From assembly GCA_026826555.1 (NCBI GenBank), contig JAKSZT010053764.1, forward strand, positions 31,288,413-31,352,412: 64,000 bases of DNA, written 5' to 3'. Below, piece after piece: positions 12,010 to 24,599 of this stretch; position 1 is the stretch's first letter, and each line of letters starts with the position of its first letter. This DNA comes from Tolypeutes matacus (Eukaryota; Chordata; Mammalia; Cingulata; Chlamyphoridae). The notes below the pieces were generated by a model. It was not told the origin of the DNA. It saw nothing but the letters and a program-made list of their open reading frames with translations, and made no database searches. The position numbers were made by a program, and so were the translations under genes.

Positions 12010-12206
12010 GGAGCGGAGAAGGTGTGGCTGAAGTGGTTGAGCACCTGCTTCACACATCTGAGGTCCTGGGCTCAATCCCCGGTGTCTCCTAAAAAAAAAA
12101 GTGTTCTGATGCGCCTCTCTACCTTGAGCACGCCCCACACTCATGTCTCAGTAGGTACTTCCCTTTGTTAAACTCTTTTCTGTCTCATTAAAAAAAAAAA
12201 AAAAAA
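12010..12206 (+). repeat. DAS-type SINE, older copy
   Basis: The tRNA-like head has an A box (tgtggctgaagtggttgagc) and B box (gggctcaatccccgg), then an unrelated second half and a terminal A-run. An imperfect repeat around 'gagctgga/aagctgga' flanks it. Confidence 0.7.
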
Positions 12207-12440
12207 AGCTGGAAATTCACATCTAAGAGGCACTATTTAACTGGAAGTATTTAACTTCAAAGGAGAAAATGAAAGAGAGAAGAAAGGGGCTTCAAATTTG
12301 CAAGGAATTATTTTCTAATGATTGGAAACTCTTACATCACTTGAGGAGAGAACATGAGGAAACGGGGACTCAGAAGAGACTTAGGTTATAGACCAAGAGA
12401 AGAGCTACGTAAGATCTCATTTTGTTTACAAAAGTGAGTG

Positions 12441-12660
12441 AGGGGAAATGGATGTGGCTCAAGAGGTTCGGCGTCCTTGGGGGTCGGATGTGGCTCAACT
12501 GGTTGGGCGTCCGTCTCTCATATGGAAGGACCCGGGTTCGATCCCTGGGACCTCCCGGTAAAAAAAAAAAAAAAAAAGAGGTTCGGTGTCCGTCTACCAT
12601 ATGGAGAGACCAGGGTTCGATCCCCGGTACCTCCCGGTAAAAAAAAAAAAAAAAAAAAAA
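12441..12660 (+). repeat. DAS-type SINE (outer copy of a SINE-in-SINE)
   Basis: The head at 12446-12476 is cut off in the A-box region and resumes at 12592 ('gtctaccatatggagaga', B box 'ggttcgatccccgg'). A long poly(A) follows. A perfect 10-bp TSD, aaagtgagtg, lies at 12431-12440 and 12661-12670. Confidence 0.9.
12477..12575 (+). repeat. DAS-type SINE (inner copy)
   Basis: A complete unit (tgtggctcaactggttgggc .. gggttcgatccctggg) with poly(A), inserted into the outer SINE. Its TSD aagaggttcggCgtcc/aagaggttcggTgtcc lies at 12461-12476 and 12576-12591, with one CpG-to-TpG difference. Confidence 0.92.
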
Positions 12661-12727
12661 AAAGTGAGTGGGCTGCTTTAAAGGAGTTAAAAAAAAACAA
12701 ACTAACTAAAAAAAATCCTTAAAAGTA

Positions 12728-13015
12728 ATGTGGTAGTTGTAGCTAATTAGCCAAGGAAGTCATCTTCTCAACTACCATGGTATAGAGTTGTTGCTGGAAA
12801 ATGTCCTTCTTGGCTAATTAGCCCTATCTGCCACAGGGACTTGGAGATAACCATGTTGACGATGGCAGAAGCACAATATAAATGCAGCCTGTATCCCTAA
12901 CTCACTACTTGGAGGAAAGCTACCTGACTAGGTACAAGAACATTGCATGGCTGAGAAATAAACTTCTACTGTGTTGAGGCACTGAAATTTGGGAGTTGTC
13001 TGTTCCAGTTGTCAG
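12728..13015 (+). repeat. old MaLR/ERVL-like LTR
   Basis: It ends 'gagaaataaacttctactgt', 'gaggcactgaaatttgggag', 'ttgtctgttcc', the usual tail of mammalian MaLR/ERVL LTRs with its AATAAA. The upstream half contains two overlapping inverted repeats. The 5' boundary is approximate. Confidence 0.45.
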
Positions 13016-13925
13016 TTACCCCATTTGGCAAATATGGCAAAATGGTTGTGATAAATCTGAGTGGTGGGTACAAAGGTATTTATTATATTCTCTACTCTTT
13101 TCTGCATGATTAAACTAGTTCATGATAAATAAGAAACCAAGGTGCTCGACATCTTTAAGCATGTTGAGAAGCCCACGGCAAGACAGAGTTTGAGAGGAGG
13201 GAAGAAATGGGAAGGGGCATGTGTACACAGGAGCTTCAACTGCATTTTAATGCTCTATTTCTTTAAAAAGAAATTGTTCTGAGACGGCTCAGGCAGATCC
13301 CCAATGAGGGCTACGTGCTCTACGAAACAATTAAAAATCTTATTGTTTAATCAATTGGCTTTCGTCCCAGAGAGGATAATGTTTCATGAAAGGAAAGGGG
13401 AATGTGCCAGCTGCTGGGGAGGTGCTGGACTTGCGTGGCAAGGAACAGCTCCCAGGCAAGCAGGAGCGGCGTCTGCACCAAGCTCTGAGTGGGGAAGCGC
13501 TCTGGTGGAGGTAGCATATCCACATTGTCCTTGAAATCTTTTATTGTATCCTCTGAAGATGAGTAACTAGGGAAGGAATTTACTGGTTTTCCTTCCTTTG
13601 ACAAACACTGACATTTCAAAGCATGATAGTGGAAAAGTATTGTTTTTGAGACAGTTGTCTCTTAGGAAACTTTTTAAGTGATCTACCTACATGGTCAAAG
13701 TATTAATTGATCTAACTCTGTGGATACCAGAGCCAAAGCTTTACAAGACATAAAATAAGGGTTCTTTAATTGTTACTAAGCGCCTTCAAGAGGAGCTTCA
13801 CCCAAGAACACCATATTACTCAGAAGCTGGATCTACAAAATGTTAAGGACTTCTCAGATGTTCCTGTGTTAAATTCCCATTTATCAAATTTTGCTTTCAA
13901 AGACTGTGCTTTTGGTGCTGAGTTT
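13016..13925. other. unassigned intronic DNA
   Basis: No known element identified. It includes a moderately GC-rich patch at 13390-13520 with no open frame worth calling. Confidence 0.5.
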
Positions 13926-13935
13926 AAGAAATCTC

Positions 13936-14101
13936 GGGAAGCGGCTGTGGCTCAATCAGTAGGGCTCCCGTTTACCATATGGGAGGCCCCGGGTTCGGTT
14001 CCCGGGGCCTCCTGGTGAAGGCAAGCCCGCCCGCACGGCGTGGTTAGCTGACCCAGCGAGCACAAGCAGCAAGGGGGGGGGGATAAAAAAATAAATAAAA
14101 A

Positions 14102-14134
<33 letters not shown>
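13936..14134 (+). repeat. DAS-III type SINE
   Basis: A near-identical relative of the copies at 1107, 18393 and 47610: A box, B box (gggttcggttcccgg), 'cgcacggcgtggttagctga' body and a long poly(A). A perfect 10-bp TSD, aagaaatctc, lies at 13926-13935 and 14135-14144. Confidence 0.95.
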
Positions 14135-14137
<3 letters not shown>

Positions 14138-15119
14138 AAATCTCTGCCCAGCCCTATGATTTTTTTCTCTAAAAGATTTATAGATTATGATTTACATTTA
14201 ATTCCACAATCCATTTTAATTTAAATTTTTTTGTAAGGTATGAGACTTAGGTCAAAGTTCCTTTTTTTGCCTATGGATATCTAATTGTTACAGATCCATT
14301 TGTTGAAAGGCTAGATTTCCTCCATTCAATTGTTTTTTGTACCTTGGTGAAAACTTACTTGGTTTTATTTGTGTAGGTCTATGTCTGTGTTCTCTATTCA
14401 CTTTGAACTATATGTTTATCCCTCCACCAATACCACACTCTTGATTACTATAACTATGTAATCATTCTTGAAACCAAGTAGACTGGTTTATCCCATTTTA
14501 TTCTTCTTTTTCAAAAATGTTTTAGTTCCAGTTCCTTTGTCTTTCCATATTATAAATGTAAATGGTATGGTCTTTTTAATTTCAGTGTACACATGTTCAT
14601 TGCTAGTATATAGAAATATACTTGATTTTCGCACATTGTATCCTGCAACTTTGCTGAACTCAGTTATTAATTCTAGGAAAATCTTCCTTTGGATTTTCTA
14701 CAAAGACAATCATGTCATCCACAAATAGGGACAATTTTATTTCTTCCTTTCCAATATGTATGCGTTTTATTTCATTTTCCTGCTTTATTACATTGGCTAG
14801 ATCTTTCAACAATATGTTGAATAAGAGTGGTGAGAGTAGACATCCTTGCCTTTTCCTTGACCTTAGAGGGAAAGCATTCAGTCTTTCACCACTAAGTGTA
14901 ATGTTAGCTGTTGGCTTTTTCTAGATGCTCATATCAAGTTGAAGAAGTCCCTCTCTATTTCTATTTTTCTGAGAGTTTTTTTTGTCACGAATGGATGCTG
15001 AATTTTGTCAAATGCTTTTTTTGTAACAAGTGATATCATTTTATTTTATTTTTTAGCCTATTAATATGGGAGATTAAATTGATTGGTTTTTAATATATTG
15101 AACCACCCTTACATCCACG

Positions 15120-15697
15120 TATATTAGTTAGCCAAAGGGGTGCTGATGCAAAATACCAGAAACCTGTTTGCTTTTATAAATGGTATTTATTGGGGTAGAA
15201 GCTTACAGTTACCAGACCATAAAGCGTAAGTTACTTTTCTCACTAAAGTCTATTGCCATGCTTTAGGGCAAGATGGCTGCTGACATCTGTGAGAGTTCAG
15301 GCTTCCTGGGTTTCTCTCTTCTGGAGGCTTCTCTCCAGGCTCAACTCTTCTGCTATCTCCACAAGGCCAGCTATAGACTGTCACATGAATGGCTTGTTTC
15401 TCTTCCCGGGGCCTTTTCTCTTTCCTTTTCTCTTTCCTCATGACCAAGCTCCTCTGTGTGCTTACTTCCCAGGGCTCCAGCTCAAAAACTCCAGCCTCCC
15501 TTCTCTGTGGTTCAGTTTCTCTGTGAGTCCCCGCCCCCAATTGATGTGGCCTAATCAAGGCCTTAATCATTATTTAATCAAGTAAAAGTAAAACCTTTGA
15601 ATCCAATATAATCTAATATGTCCAGAAGAAAAGACAAGTTCACAAACATATTCCAATATCTATTTTTGGAATTCATAAATAATGCTAAACTGCTACA
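15120..15697 (-). repeat. MaLR-like solo LTR (xenarthran family 1)
   Basis: On the minus strand it starts tgtagcagtttagcattatt and ends in the family's 'ggctaactaata' tail with the aaataccatttat polyadenylation region. Flanking 5-bp duplications ccacg (15115-15119) and ccatg (15698-15702) differ at one CpG site. Five bases is the size used by ERVL/MaLR elements. Confidence 0.9.
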
Positions 15698-18392
15698 CCA
15701 TGGAATAAAGCTCATTATCTCATGGTGCATAATTCTTGTCATATATTGCTGAATTTTATTTAATATTTTGATAAGGACTTTTGCACCTATATTCTTGAAG
15801 GATACTGGTCTGTAATTTTCTCTCTCTCTCTTTTTTTTTTTTTTGGTGTGTACTGTTTTTGTCTGGTTTTGGTATCAGTGTAATAAGAGGTTCATAAAAT
15901 GAATTAGGAGGTATTCCTTTTTTTCTGTCAGGCTTGCCAGAGGTTTGTTGATTTTACTGATGTTTTCAAAGAACCATCTTTTTGTTTCATTCATGTTCTC
16001 TTTTGCTTTTCTGTTTTCAATTTCAATGATTTCTTCTCTTCTCTTTATTATTTCCTATCTTCCTCTTATTTTGAGTTTATTTTGTTGTCCTTTTTCTAGT
16101 TTCGTGAGGTGGGAGTTTAGGTTTTTGAGAATTTCCTCTTTTTAAAGGTATGCATTTAGTGCTATAAATTTCCCTCTCAGCACTACTTTAGCTGTATCCC
16201 ACAAATTTTGATAGGTTGAATTTGCATGTTTCACTCAGTTCAATGTATTTTATTCCCCTTGAAACTTACTTCCTCTTTGCCCTGTGTGTTATTCGGAAGT
16301 GTCTTGTTTTGTTTCCAAGTGTTTAGAGATTTCCTGTTATCTTTCTGTTGTTGATTTCTATTTAGATTCCACTGTGGTCAGAGAAAAAAATTCTGTATTA
16401 TTTCAATACTTTAAAATTTGTTGAGGTTTGTTTAATGGCTCAGGATATGGTCTATGTAGATATGTTTCTTGAGTACTTGAAAAGAATGTACATTTTGTTA
16501 TTGTTGGGTAGAGTATTATATTAGTATCAATCAGATCCTGATGGTTGATAGTGTTGAATTCTTCTATATATTTGCTGATTTTCAGTTTATTTGTTCTATT
16601 AATGTTGAGAGAGGAGTGTTGAAGTTTCCAACTACAATTGTGAGTTTGTCTGCTTCTCCTTTCATTTCTTTCAGGTTTTGCTTCACATATTTTGTAGCTC
16701 TGTTGTTTGATGTGCATACATTTAGGATTGCTATGTCTTCTTTGTGAGTTTACTCTTTAATCATTATATTATGCCTCTCTTTATCTCTGGTAATTTTCTT
16801 TGCTCTGAAATCTACTTTATCTGATATTAATATACCCATTCTAGCTTTCTTTTTGATTAATGGTTTCATGATATGTATTGTTCCATCCATATCATTAGAT
16901 TGAAGTTAATTTATTATAAATAGCATATAGTTGGGTCATGCTTTTTAATACGCTTTGCCAATCTGTCTTTTAATTTGTGCACTTAGATGATTTACATTTG
17001 ACAGTGATACATTAGAGCTTAAGTCTGTCTTTCCATTGTTGTTGTTCTGTTTCATTTCTGTTTTCTTTTTTCTGCTTTTCTGTAGGTTACCTGAATAATT
17101 TTTAAGAATTCCATTTTGATATATCTACAGTGTTTTTTGAGTGCATTTTTTGTATATTTTTTTACTGGTTGTTCCAGGTATTAGTCTACTGGAGTTATAA
17201 TTTAATGAGTTTGAGTGAATGTAGAAATCTTACCTTTCTTAATGTCCCCTATACTTTTGTTTATAATATAATTGTCTTAAATATTTCACCTACATATATT
17301 TAAAATCACATCAGACACTTGTAAATTTTTAATTTAACCACCAAACAAAATATAGGAAACTCAAGAGGAAAAGAAAAGTCTGTTGTATTTTCCCACGTGT
17401 TTGCTTTCTTCCTTCCTGATGTTCCAAACTTCCTTCTTTTATCATTTTCTTTCTGTTTAGAGAACTTCCTTTAGCCATCCTTTTAGGGTAGGTCTGCTGG
17501 TGACAAATTCTCTTAGTTTTCCTTTATCTTAAAAATGTCTCTATTTGCCCTTCATTCCTGAAGGATAAATTTACTGAATATGGGCTTCTGAACTGACAAT
17601 TCTTTTCTTTCAGCACATGGAAAATATGGTGCCACTTTTTCTGAACTCAACGGTTTCTGATGAGAAATCCACTATCACTCAAATTGCTTATTTTCCTATA
17701 CGGAAGGCATCCTTTCTCCATGGCTGCTTTCAAGATTTTTCCTTGTCACTTTTTAGAAGTTTGAGTATAATGTGTCTTAGTGTGGAAGTTTTTGTGTTTC
17801 TTCTGTTTGGGATCTGCTCACTTTAAATCTGTATGTTTATAGCTCTTGCCAATTTGGAGGTTTTCAGCCATCATTTCTTTGTATACATTTTCAGCCCTGG
17901 CCTCTTTCTCCTCTCCTTCTGGAACCCAATGGCACAAATGTTAAGTATTTTGTTGTATACCCACAGGTCCCTGAAGCTCTATTGTTGTTGTTTTTAAAGT
18001 TTATTTTCTCTTTGTTGTTCAGATTGAGTAATTTCTATTATTTTATCTTTCAGTTCACTGATTCTTCCCCTGTCCCTTCCATTCTGCTATTGTATCCTTC
18101 CATGGGGTATTTTGCTTTGGTTATTGTATTTTCTAGTTTTTTAATTTCTTCTTGGTTCTTCTTTACATATTTTATTTCTTTGCTGAGGCTTTCTATTTTT
18201 TTTTTTTTTTATCTGCTTTAAACAAGTTTGTAATTGCTTGTTGAGGTATTCTTATCATGGCTGCCTTAACATCTATTGATTGTCTTTTCTGTTCAGTTTG
18301 AGATACTCCTTGTATTTGGCTTAATGAGTGATTTTTTTCTCCGTTAACTTGGACATTTTGAGTATTATGTTAGGAGACTCTGGATCTTATTT

Positions 18393-18570
18393 TTATTTTT
18401 TTTAAAGATTTTATTTATTTATCCCCGCCCCCCTTGCTGCTTGTGCTTGCTGGGTCAGCTAACCACGCCATGCGGGCGGGCTTGCCTTCACCAGGAGGCC
18501 CCAGGAACTGGACCCGGGGCCTCCCATATGGTAAACGGGAGCCCTACTGATTGAGCCATAGCCGCTTCCC
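18393..18570 (-). repeat. DAS-III type SINE
   Basis: A complete antisense copy with head 'gggaagcggc' at 18570, B box near 18510, and T-run at 18393-18405 (the poly(A) end). A perfect 12-bp TSD, tggatcttattt, lies at 18381-18392 and 18571-18582. Confidence 0.95.
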
Positions 18571-19451
18571 TGGATCTTATTTAAACCTTCGGTTTAGCTG
18601 GTTACTCTGACCCTGCCCTTGCAATGGCAGTAAATGCATCACCTTGTTATTGCCAGGGGCTCCTTGATACTACTGAGTGAGGGTGGGGGTTCCAGATCTC
18701 CTCTTACCTCCAATGATACCTCCCTGCTGGAAGAATAGAGTGCATTATTACTTCTTCCATGTGAACTCTACCTGTTCTGTGGAGGGAGTATGGCCTTGTT
18801 ACTATTGGACAGGGGTGAAAGTCCTGACTCTCCACTTGGTCTCTTCTGATATCAGGCCAGTGGGAGAGAAAAGGACACCTCCTTGTTGCCCAGCAGGGAT
18901 GAAAGTCCCAGCTCTCTACTTGACCTTCTCTGACACCATCGAGGTAGGGGGTTTGGTGTCACAGCCTGGTTGCAACCTGGTAAAGGTAGTCTAGACTCCC
19001 TTCTGAGCCTTTGTTGGCATGTCTTGGGGTTCAGCTAAAATTTGACTGGAGTGGGGTGATTATTGCTTAAAAGTTTTCTCTCTTGTTAGACAGCCCTAAC
19101 CTGGTCCTTTGGCTAGACAGAGCAGACTTTTGCTGTTTTTTTTTTTTTTTTGTTTTATTTTTTGATTATTTGTTTTTGTTTGGTTGTTTGTTTTTGGTCT
19201 GTGCCAGTTGCTGTTTCCAGGTCACTGGAATCTTCAATTCCAAGTCTGGGATGTACGTGGCAATAAGGAAACTCAGGAATCTCACCTCTGTGTTGTTCCT
19301 TGAGTCCTGGGGTCACTTCTGTCTTCCTTATTCTCTCCATGTTTCAGAGTGTTCTTACATATAATGTCCATGGGTTATCATTGCACTTAGAAGAAGGATA
19401 GGGAAAAGTATGTCTACCCCATGTTTCTGGAAGTAGGGAGTCCCAATTTCC

Positions 19452-20303
19452 TTTTTTTTTTTTTTTTTGCCTTTTTCTTTTCTTTTTAAATTTTATTTTG
19501 TACATTTAATAATTGAAAATTTTAAAAGAAAACACAGCTGAATAAAAACATACATTTCTCAATTAAATGTACTGGATACATATAGAAAAATTTTTTTTGA
19601 ATCATACAATATGTTACACAATATATTTGGTTCATAGTAATGTAATCAAACAGTATTTGTCTTTTTGTGTCTGGCTTACTTCGCTCAACATAATGTCCTC
19701 CAGGTTCATCCATGTTGTCATAATGCTTTATGATGTCATTTCTTCTTACAGCTGTATAATATTCCATTGTGTGAATAGACCACAGTTTGTTTATCCATTC
19801 ATCTGTTTATGGACACCTGGGTTGTTTCCAACTTTTGGCAGTCGTGAATAATGTTGCTATGAACATTGGTGTGCAGATATCTGTTTGTGTCACTGCTCTC
19901 GGTTCTTCTGGGTATAAACCCAGTAGTGGTATTGCAGGATCATGTGGCAAGTCTATATTTAACTATTTTAGGAACTGTCAAATACTCCTCCACAGTGGCT
20001 GTACCATTCTGCATTCCCACCAACGGTGAATATGTGTTCCTATCTCTCCACATCCTCTCCAACACTTGTACTTCTCTGCCTTTTTAATAGTGGCCATTCT
20101 GATAGGTGTGAATTGATATCTCATTGTAGTTTTGATTTGCATTGCCCTAATTATTAGTGATGTTGAGCATTTCTTCATGTGCTTTTTTTGCCATTTAGAT
20201 TTCTTCTTTGGATAAATGTCTATTCAAGTCTTTTGCCCATTTTTAAATTGGGTCATTTATATTTTTATTGTTGAATTGTAATATCTCTTTATATATCCTG
20301 GAT
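19452..20303 (-). mobile_element. 5'-truncated young L1 (3' end)
   Basis: It holds the last ~230 codons of ORF2 in two frames ([25 protein letters not shown] at about 20050; MEYYTAVRRNDIIKHYD at about 19720). The same 3' UTR as the L1 at 51172 follows ('ttgtacatttaataattgaa' on the plus strand) and a T-run at 19452-19469. An imperfect flanking repeat, ccaatttcc/ccagtttcc, marks the ends. Confidence 0.88.
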
Positions 20304-21920
20304 CCAGTTTCCTTTTAATGCATGAAGATGACCTGATCTGTCCTGAACACCTGTCTTCATGGATTGATCCTCAGAAGTTTGAGAGAGAAATAAAGATGTA
20401 AAAGGTATGGAGCTTAGATGGAAGGCATTCAATAAATGCTTTTATACTGAATGAACCAATGGTATAAAAGCAACAGTGATTTCTACTGAGCTTCCTATAG
20501 AAATATAGAAGACCTTGCTAAATGAAAAGCAGTTTGGGAAATATATGATGTTAATGTTTTCCCCCACAATTCCTCTGGATGTGAACTATGTACTTGCATT
20601 AATTTCTAAAAATGTTCTATGGAAGTATAACAAATGTGTGACTTGACTGATAAAACACACAAAGACATTTATATCGCATAACTGCCAAAACACTAGAATT
20701 CCAATACAGAAGGCAATGGAAGGGATGTGTATAAAAACAAGCAGGAAAAGTCACCTTCAGCAAGACCTTATCACTTCTCTAAATGGCCAAAAATTACCCC
20801 TTTAACAGGCTTCACTGCCCACTTTTGTTAAGTTTCAATTTGGAGAAGCAAGAATTTAAGCAATTCCCATCAGAGCTGATTTAAGCTATGAGTAATGGAA
20901 ACAAATCTTTTTCACCACCTCCCATCAGAAATTCTTTTCAAGGGCCCTTATAAACAGTGCAATTAAAAAAAAAAAAAAAAAAAAAAAAAGCCTTAAATAT
21001 GTGATCATTTGTTTGAGACAATACAAACTACATCTTCATTTCATAAGACTTGCTTTTGTGGGGAACCTGCTTCTCCTCATAGAGCTTCAGCCTGCAAGGC
21101 AAACTTATAAAACTGCACAGAACTCTCTTCTGGAGGCCAAACACCAAAAATGTTTAAAAAGGAAAAAGCTCCTCAGAAGACTTATTACCATGACCACGTT
21201 TTCAACCTGTTCCTAACTAAAAGAAACAGCCTGCAAGAATACGGTCTTCCTTTTCAAATGAGAAACAACCCCACATTCACTCCACCTCTTGGCATCCTCA
21301 GTTAGGGAAGGTCATGGCTCTGTTGGGCTACAGGTTTCTGGCAGATTCTGGCAGACTTAAAAATTCTAATTCACCGCAACTTCTAAAGTTAAAAGTCTCT
21401 GATCATCAGTATTCATCACTGCATGAGATGATGTAGAATTACAAGTAAGGGTCCAAACCCAGGAATCTCCAGGGAGAACCTCTCCCTGATGACAAGGCAG
21501 GCTTTAGATATATTGTTGGTCACCAGCAAATAACCCATATCTGCTTTGACAAAGAGTGGGTCTGGCCAAGGATATAGTTTTGTGGACAGATTAAATCTGA
21601 GAGCATATATAGGCACAACCTGATGCTAAAGAATACATATTTACAGTAAACCTCATTTTAAAGTCTAGGCAGAATAAGAAATGATTTTAATGCTTATGAA
21701 CTTGCTATCTTTCAATCTCTCCAAAGGAACTTGGCAAAAGCCTCTTTGAAAAATAGCATGAATAATCAAATTATGAATTACGCCAAAGCCAAGCCAAGCA
21801 TTAGTTGCCACTCTCCCTTCCCAGTTATATTTTGCACAGAGCTCTAGATCAATGTTTACCATGCAGTATGATAATTACTAGCCCACATGGCTGATTCTCT
21901 CCTCTTCCTCTATCTCACCA
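20304..21920. other. mostly unique intronic DNA
   Basis: No mobile element recognised except an isolated A-run of about 25 bases near 20966-20990. This is one of the few long repeat-poor stretches. Confidence 0.5.
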
Positions 21921-21924
21921 AAGA

Positions 21925-22055
21925 CTGGAAATTTTTAGAGACAGGACTGCGCTGTAATTCATCTTTGCAATCTGAGGATTCTACACCATGTCTGAATAAA
22001 ACTTGTGGAAGGGATAAATAAATGGGTGAATGAACGAATGAGCAAATAAGGAATA
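21925..22055 (+). repeat. L2/MIR3-type 3' fragment
   Basis: 'agacaggactgcgctgtaat', 'catctttgcaatctgagg' and the tail 'aataaatgggtgaatgaacg' resemble the L2 terminal pattern. Confidence 0.55.
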
Positions 22056-22359
22056 AGTGAGCAGATTTTTGGTCACATGCTCTTTGGTAGTGAGAAATTT
22101 CCAGATATGATAAAAGCTGACATGAACTGAAACAGTTTTCCAGCAGAGAGAAGGAAATACAGGGAAGCAAGGCACCACCATTTTTTTGCCTTATTTTAAT
22201 ATAAAGCTTTGAAATACACAGCTCTATGTGAATATAAGGCAAGCTGACAAAACCACATTCTTCTTTTAATCAGGTAATAGATCCAAATTAACAAATGCAT
22301 TTTCCTTTCCTTTTTTGTTTTTGTTTTTTGCTTTTTTGAATCTTGGGTAAAAATAGATT

Positions 22360-22482
22360 ACAGCAAAGAAGCACTGTCAAAAAGAAACATAATGAGTACC
22401 ACTTATGAAATTCAAATTTTCTAGTAGCCACATTTAAAAAGTTAAAGGAAACAAGAGGAATTAATTTTAATAAAGTATTTTA
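22360..22482 (+). repeat. old mammalian repeat, left half
   Basis: 'attcaaattttctagtagcc', 'acatttaaaaagttaaagga' and 'aattaattttaataaagt' read like a common old mammalian repeat that I cannot name. It continues in the same order at 29731, so it was one element before the L1 entered. Confidence 0.6.
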
Positions 22483-23458
22483 GAGGACTTTCGGGAAGAT
22501 GGTGAGCTAGAAAGACATGGGACTCTCTTCTCTGCCAGAAAAATAGCTAGAGGACAGGTTGAAATGGCCTGGAAAAAGATCTTCTAGGGTTTAGTACACC
22601 TGGCGAAGGTTGGACACCACCCAGAGGAGAGAGAGACAAAGGAAGAGAATTTCAACGACCACAAAACTGTTAGTTGAAACCAGCAGCTGCTACTGCTGGT
22701 GCCCTTCCCCACACTAAAGACACTCTAGAATTCTCAAGCCTCTGAGCCACCTACAGACAAAGGGGGCTCCAGGGATCCACTGCCCTAGGAAAGGGGAAAG
22801 AAAGGGACACAGCCTAAGGCTGACTCAGCTTCTGACCCACAAGATTGGTCTGCTGTGTCCTACCAACCCTTCCAGGCTGGGTGGGACCACGCCACATTGT
22901 TCGCCCTGGGCCATAGCATGGGACTGGAGAGATCTGACCTTTGCAATCTCCCTCTCTTCTAGCTGGGACTGATTGTTGAGGATGCAGAGAGGAGTGGAAT
23001 TATTTCCTACCTGGGAAAAGGAGGGGGCTGCCAGAGAAGGCTGGAGAAATGTCTCTGAGAAAGCTTGAATTACAAGTCTCTTAGCCTCCAGGCAGGAACC
23101 TCTATCACATTGCTTGGGTCAGTGTTGCAGCAAACACACTCTGATCAGACATTGAAATGAGAGGGCTGCCAAAGAGCACCATCTTCTGGCAGGCCAAGGA
23201 AGTGCACATGAGAAAATTACAAATAAGTAACAGAGGCTTTTCTGGCCTTTATTGCCTCCCTCCCCAAAGCCCTAGGAAGGAGGTCTGCAACCAATTATTG
23301 GGTCTAGAGCCCAGTTTTGAGCAATTAACAGGGACAATCCTAATGATCCAGGTCGAACCAAGAATCAAAGAGCAGCAGTAACACACAGCCTCCCACTATT
23401 AAATCCCTATGAAAGAGACAGAAATTGAGCATCAGAGTAAACTACCATCCTAATCAGA

Positions 23459-24500
23459 TGCCTAGACATCAGCAAAAAATAATGAGCCATATTAAGAAAA
23501 TGGAAGACATTACCCAAGAAAAGGAATATATCAAAGTTCCAGAAGAGATGCGGGATTTGAGACCGCTAATTAATGAGATGTATAAAAATTTCCAAACTTA
23601 AATTAATGGTTGAAAGACAATATGGCTAAAGAGAAAAATGACTTCAAGAAGACATTGAGCAAGCACAAAGAAGAATTTGAAAGCCTGAATAGAAAAGTAA
23701 CAGAGCTCATGGGAATGAAAGACACGATAGGTGAGATAAAAAACACACCAGAGACATACAACAGCAGACTCAAAATGATAAGAAAGAATAAGTGATACCA
23801 AAGACAGAATAATTGAAACTGAAGAGAGAAAAGAACGGAAAAAATTGAGCAGGGGCTCAGAGAGTTGAATGACAACATGAAACACAACAACATACATGTC
23901 ATGGGAGTTCCAGAAGGAGAAGAGAAGAGAAAAGGGGCAGAAAGGGTATTTGAGGAAATAATAGCTGAAAATTTCCCAACTCTCATGTCCAGGAAGCACA
24001 GCATACTCCAATCATAATAAATCTGAACAGACCTACTCCAAGACACTATTCAGAATGTCAAATGTCAAAGATAAAGAGAATATTCTGAGAGCAGCAAGGG
24101 AGAAGCAAATCATCACATACAAGGGATGCCCAATAAGACTTAGCATGGATTTCTCATCAGAAACCATGGAGGTGAGAAGACAGTCATGATACAATTAGGA
24201 TAATGAAAGAGAAAAACTGCCAGCCAAGAATTCTTTATCCAGCAAAATTGTCCTTCAAATATGAAGGTGAATATAAAATATTCACAAACAAACAGAAACT
24301 AAGAGAATTCATTTAAAAAAATCCACCTAGGGGGCAGATGTGGCTCTAATGGTTGGGTGTCCATCTCCCATATGGAGGGACCTGGGTTCGATCCCTGGGA
24401 CCTCCTGGTAAAAAAAAAAAAAAAAAGAATCCACCTTTGCAGGAAATATTAAAGGAAACCTTAAAGTCTGAAAGGAAAAGACATGCTTGGAGGAAAGTAT
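23459..24500 (+). pseudogene. L1 ORF1 remnant
   Basis: It begins MPRHQQK, parallel to the intact MPKHQQK start at 56081, and keeps LNRKVTELMGMKDTIGEIKNTPETYNSRL. It then breaks by stop codons and frameshifts. A DAS SINE interrupts the C-terminal end at 24329. Confidence 0.85.
24329..24427 (+). repeat. DAS-type SINE
   Basis: A single tRNA-like unit (tgtggctctaatggttgggt .. gggttcgatccctggg) with poly(A). A 9-bp TSD, aatccacct, lies at 24320-24328 and 24428-24436. Confidence 0.92.
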
Positions 24501-24599
24501 AGAAGAAAGAATAGCAGAAAGGATAACCAAAAGAGTAAAAAGACAGATGAAAATATGATGTGACATATGAAAACCAAAGAAGAAAATGGTAGAAGTAAA

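Larger units (their letters stand above)
14165..19441 (-). mobile_element. old L1M LINE (ORF2, ORF1, 5' region), antisense
   Basis: Read on the minus strand, decayed L1 runs from the ORF2 C-terminal third (14165), through the reverse-transcriptase region interrupted by an LTR at 15120, then the endonuclease region (to about 17200), ORF1 remnants (17450-18390) and a 5' UTR-like GC-richer tail to 19441. Multiple stops and frameshifts are present and no ORF exceeds about 110 codons. Confidence 0.8.

Noticed and set aside
11665..12144. 159-codon open frame on the minus strand
   Set aside because: It crosses a DAS SINE and an unrelated fossil, has no domain resemblance and is explained by chance.
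13304..13619. Overlapping open frames in a GC-richer patch
   Set aside because: Three mutually overlapping short frames on both strands with no recognisable protein and no splice-site support.
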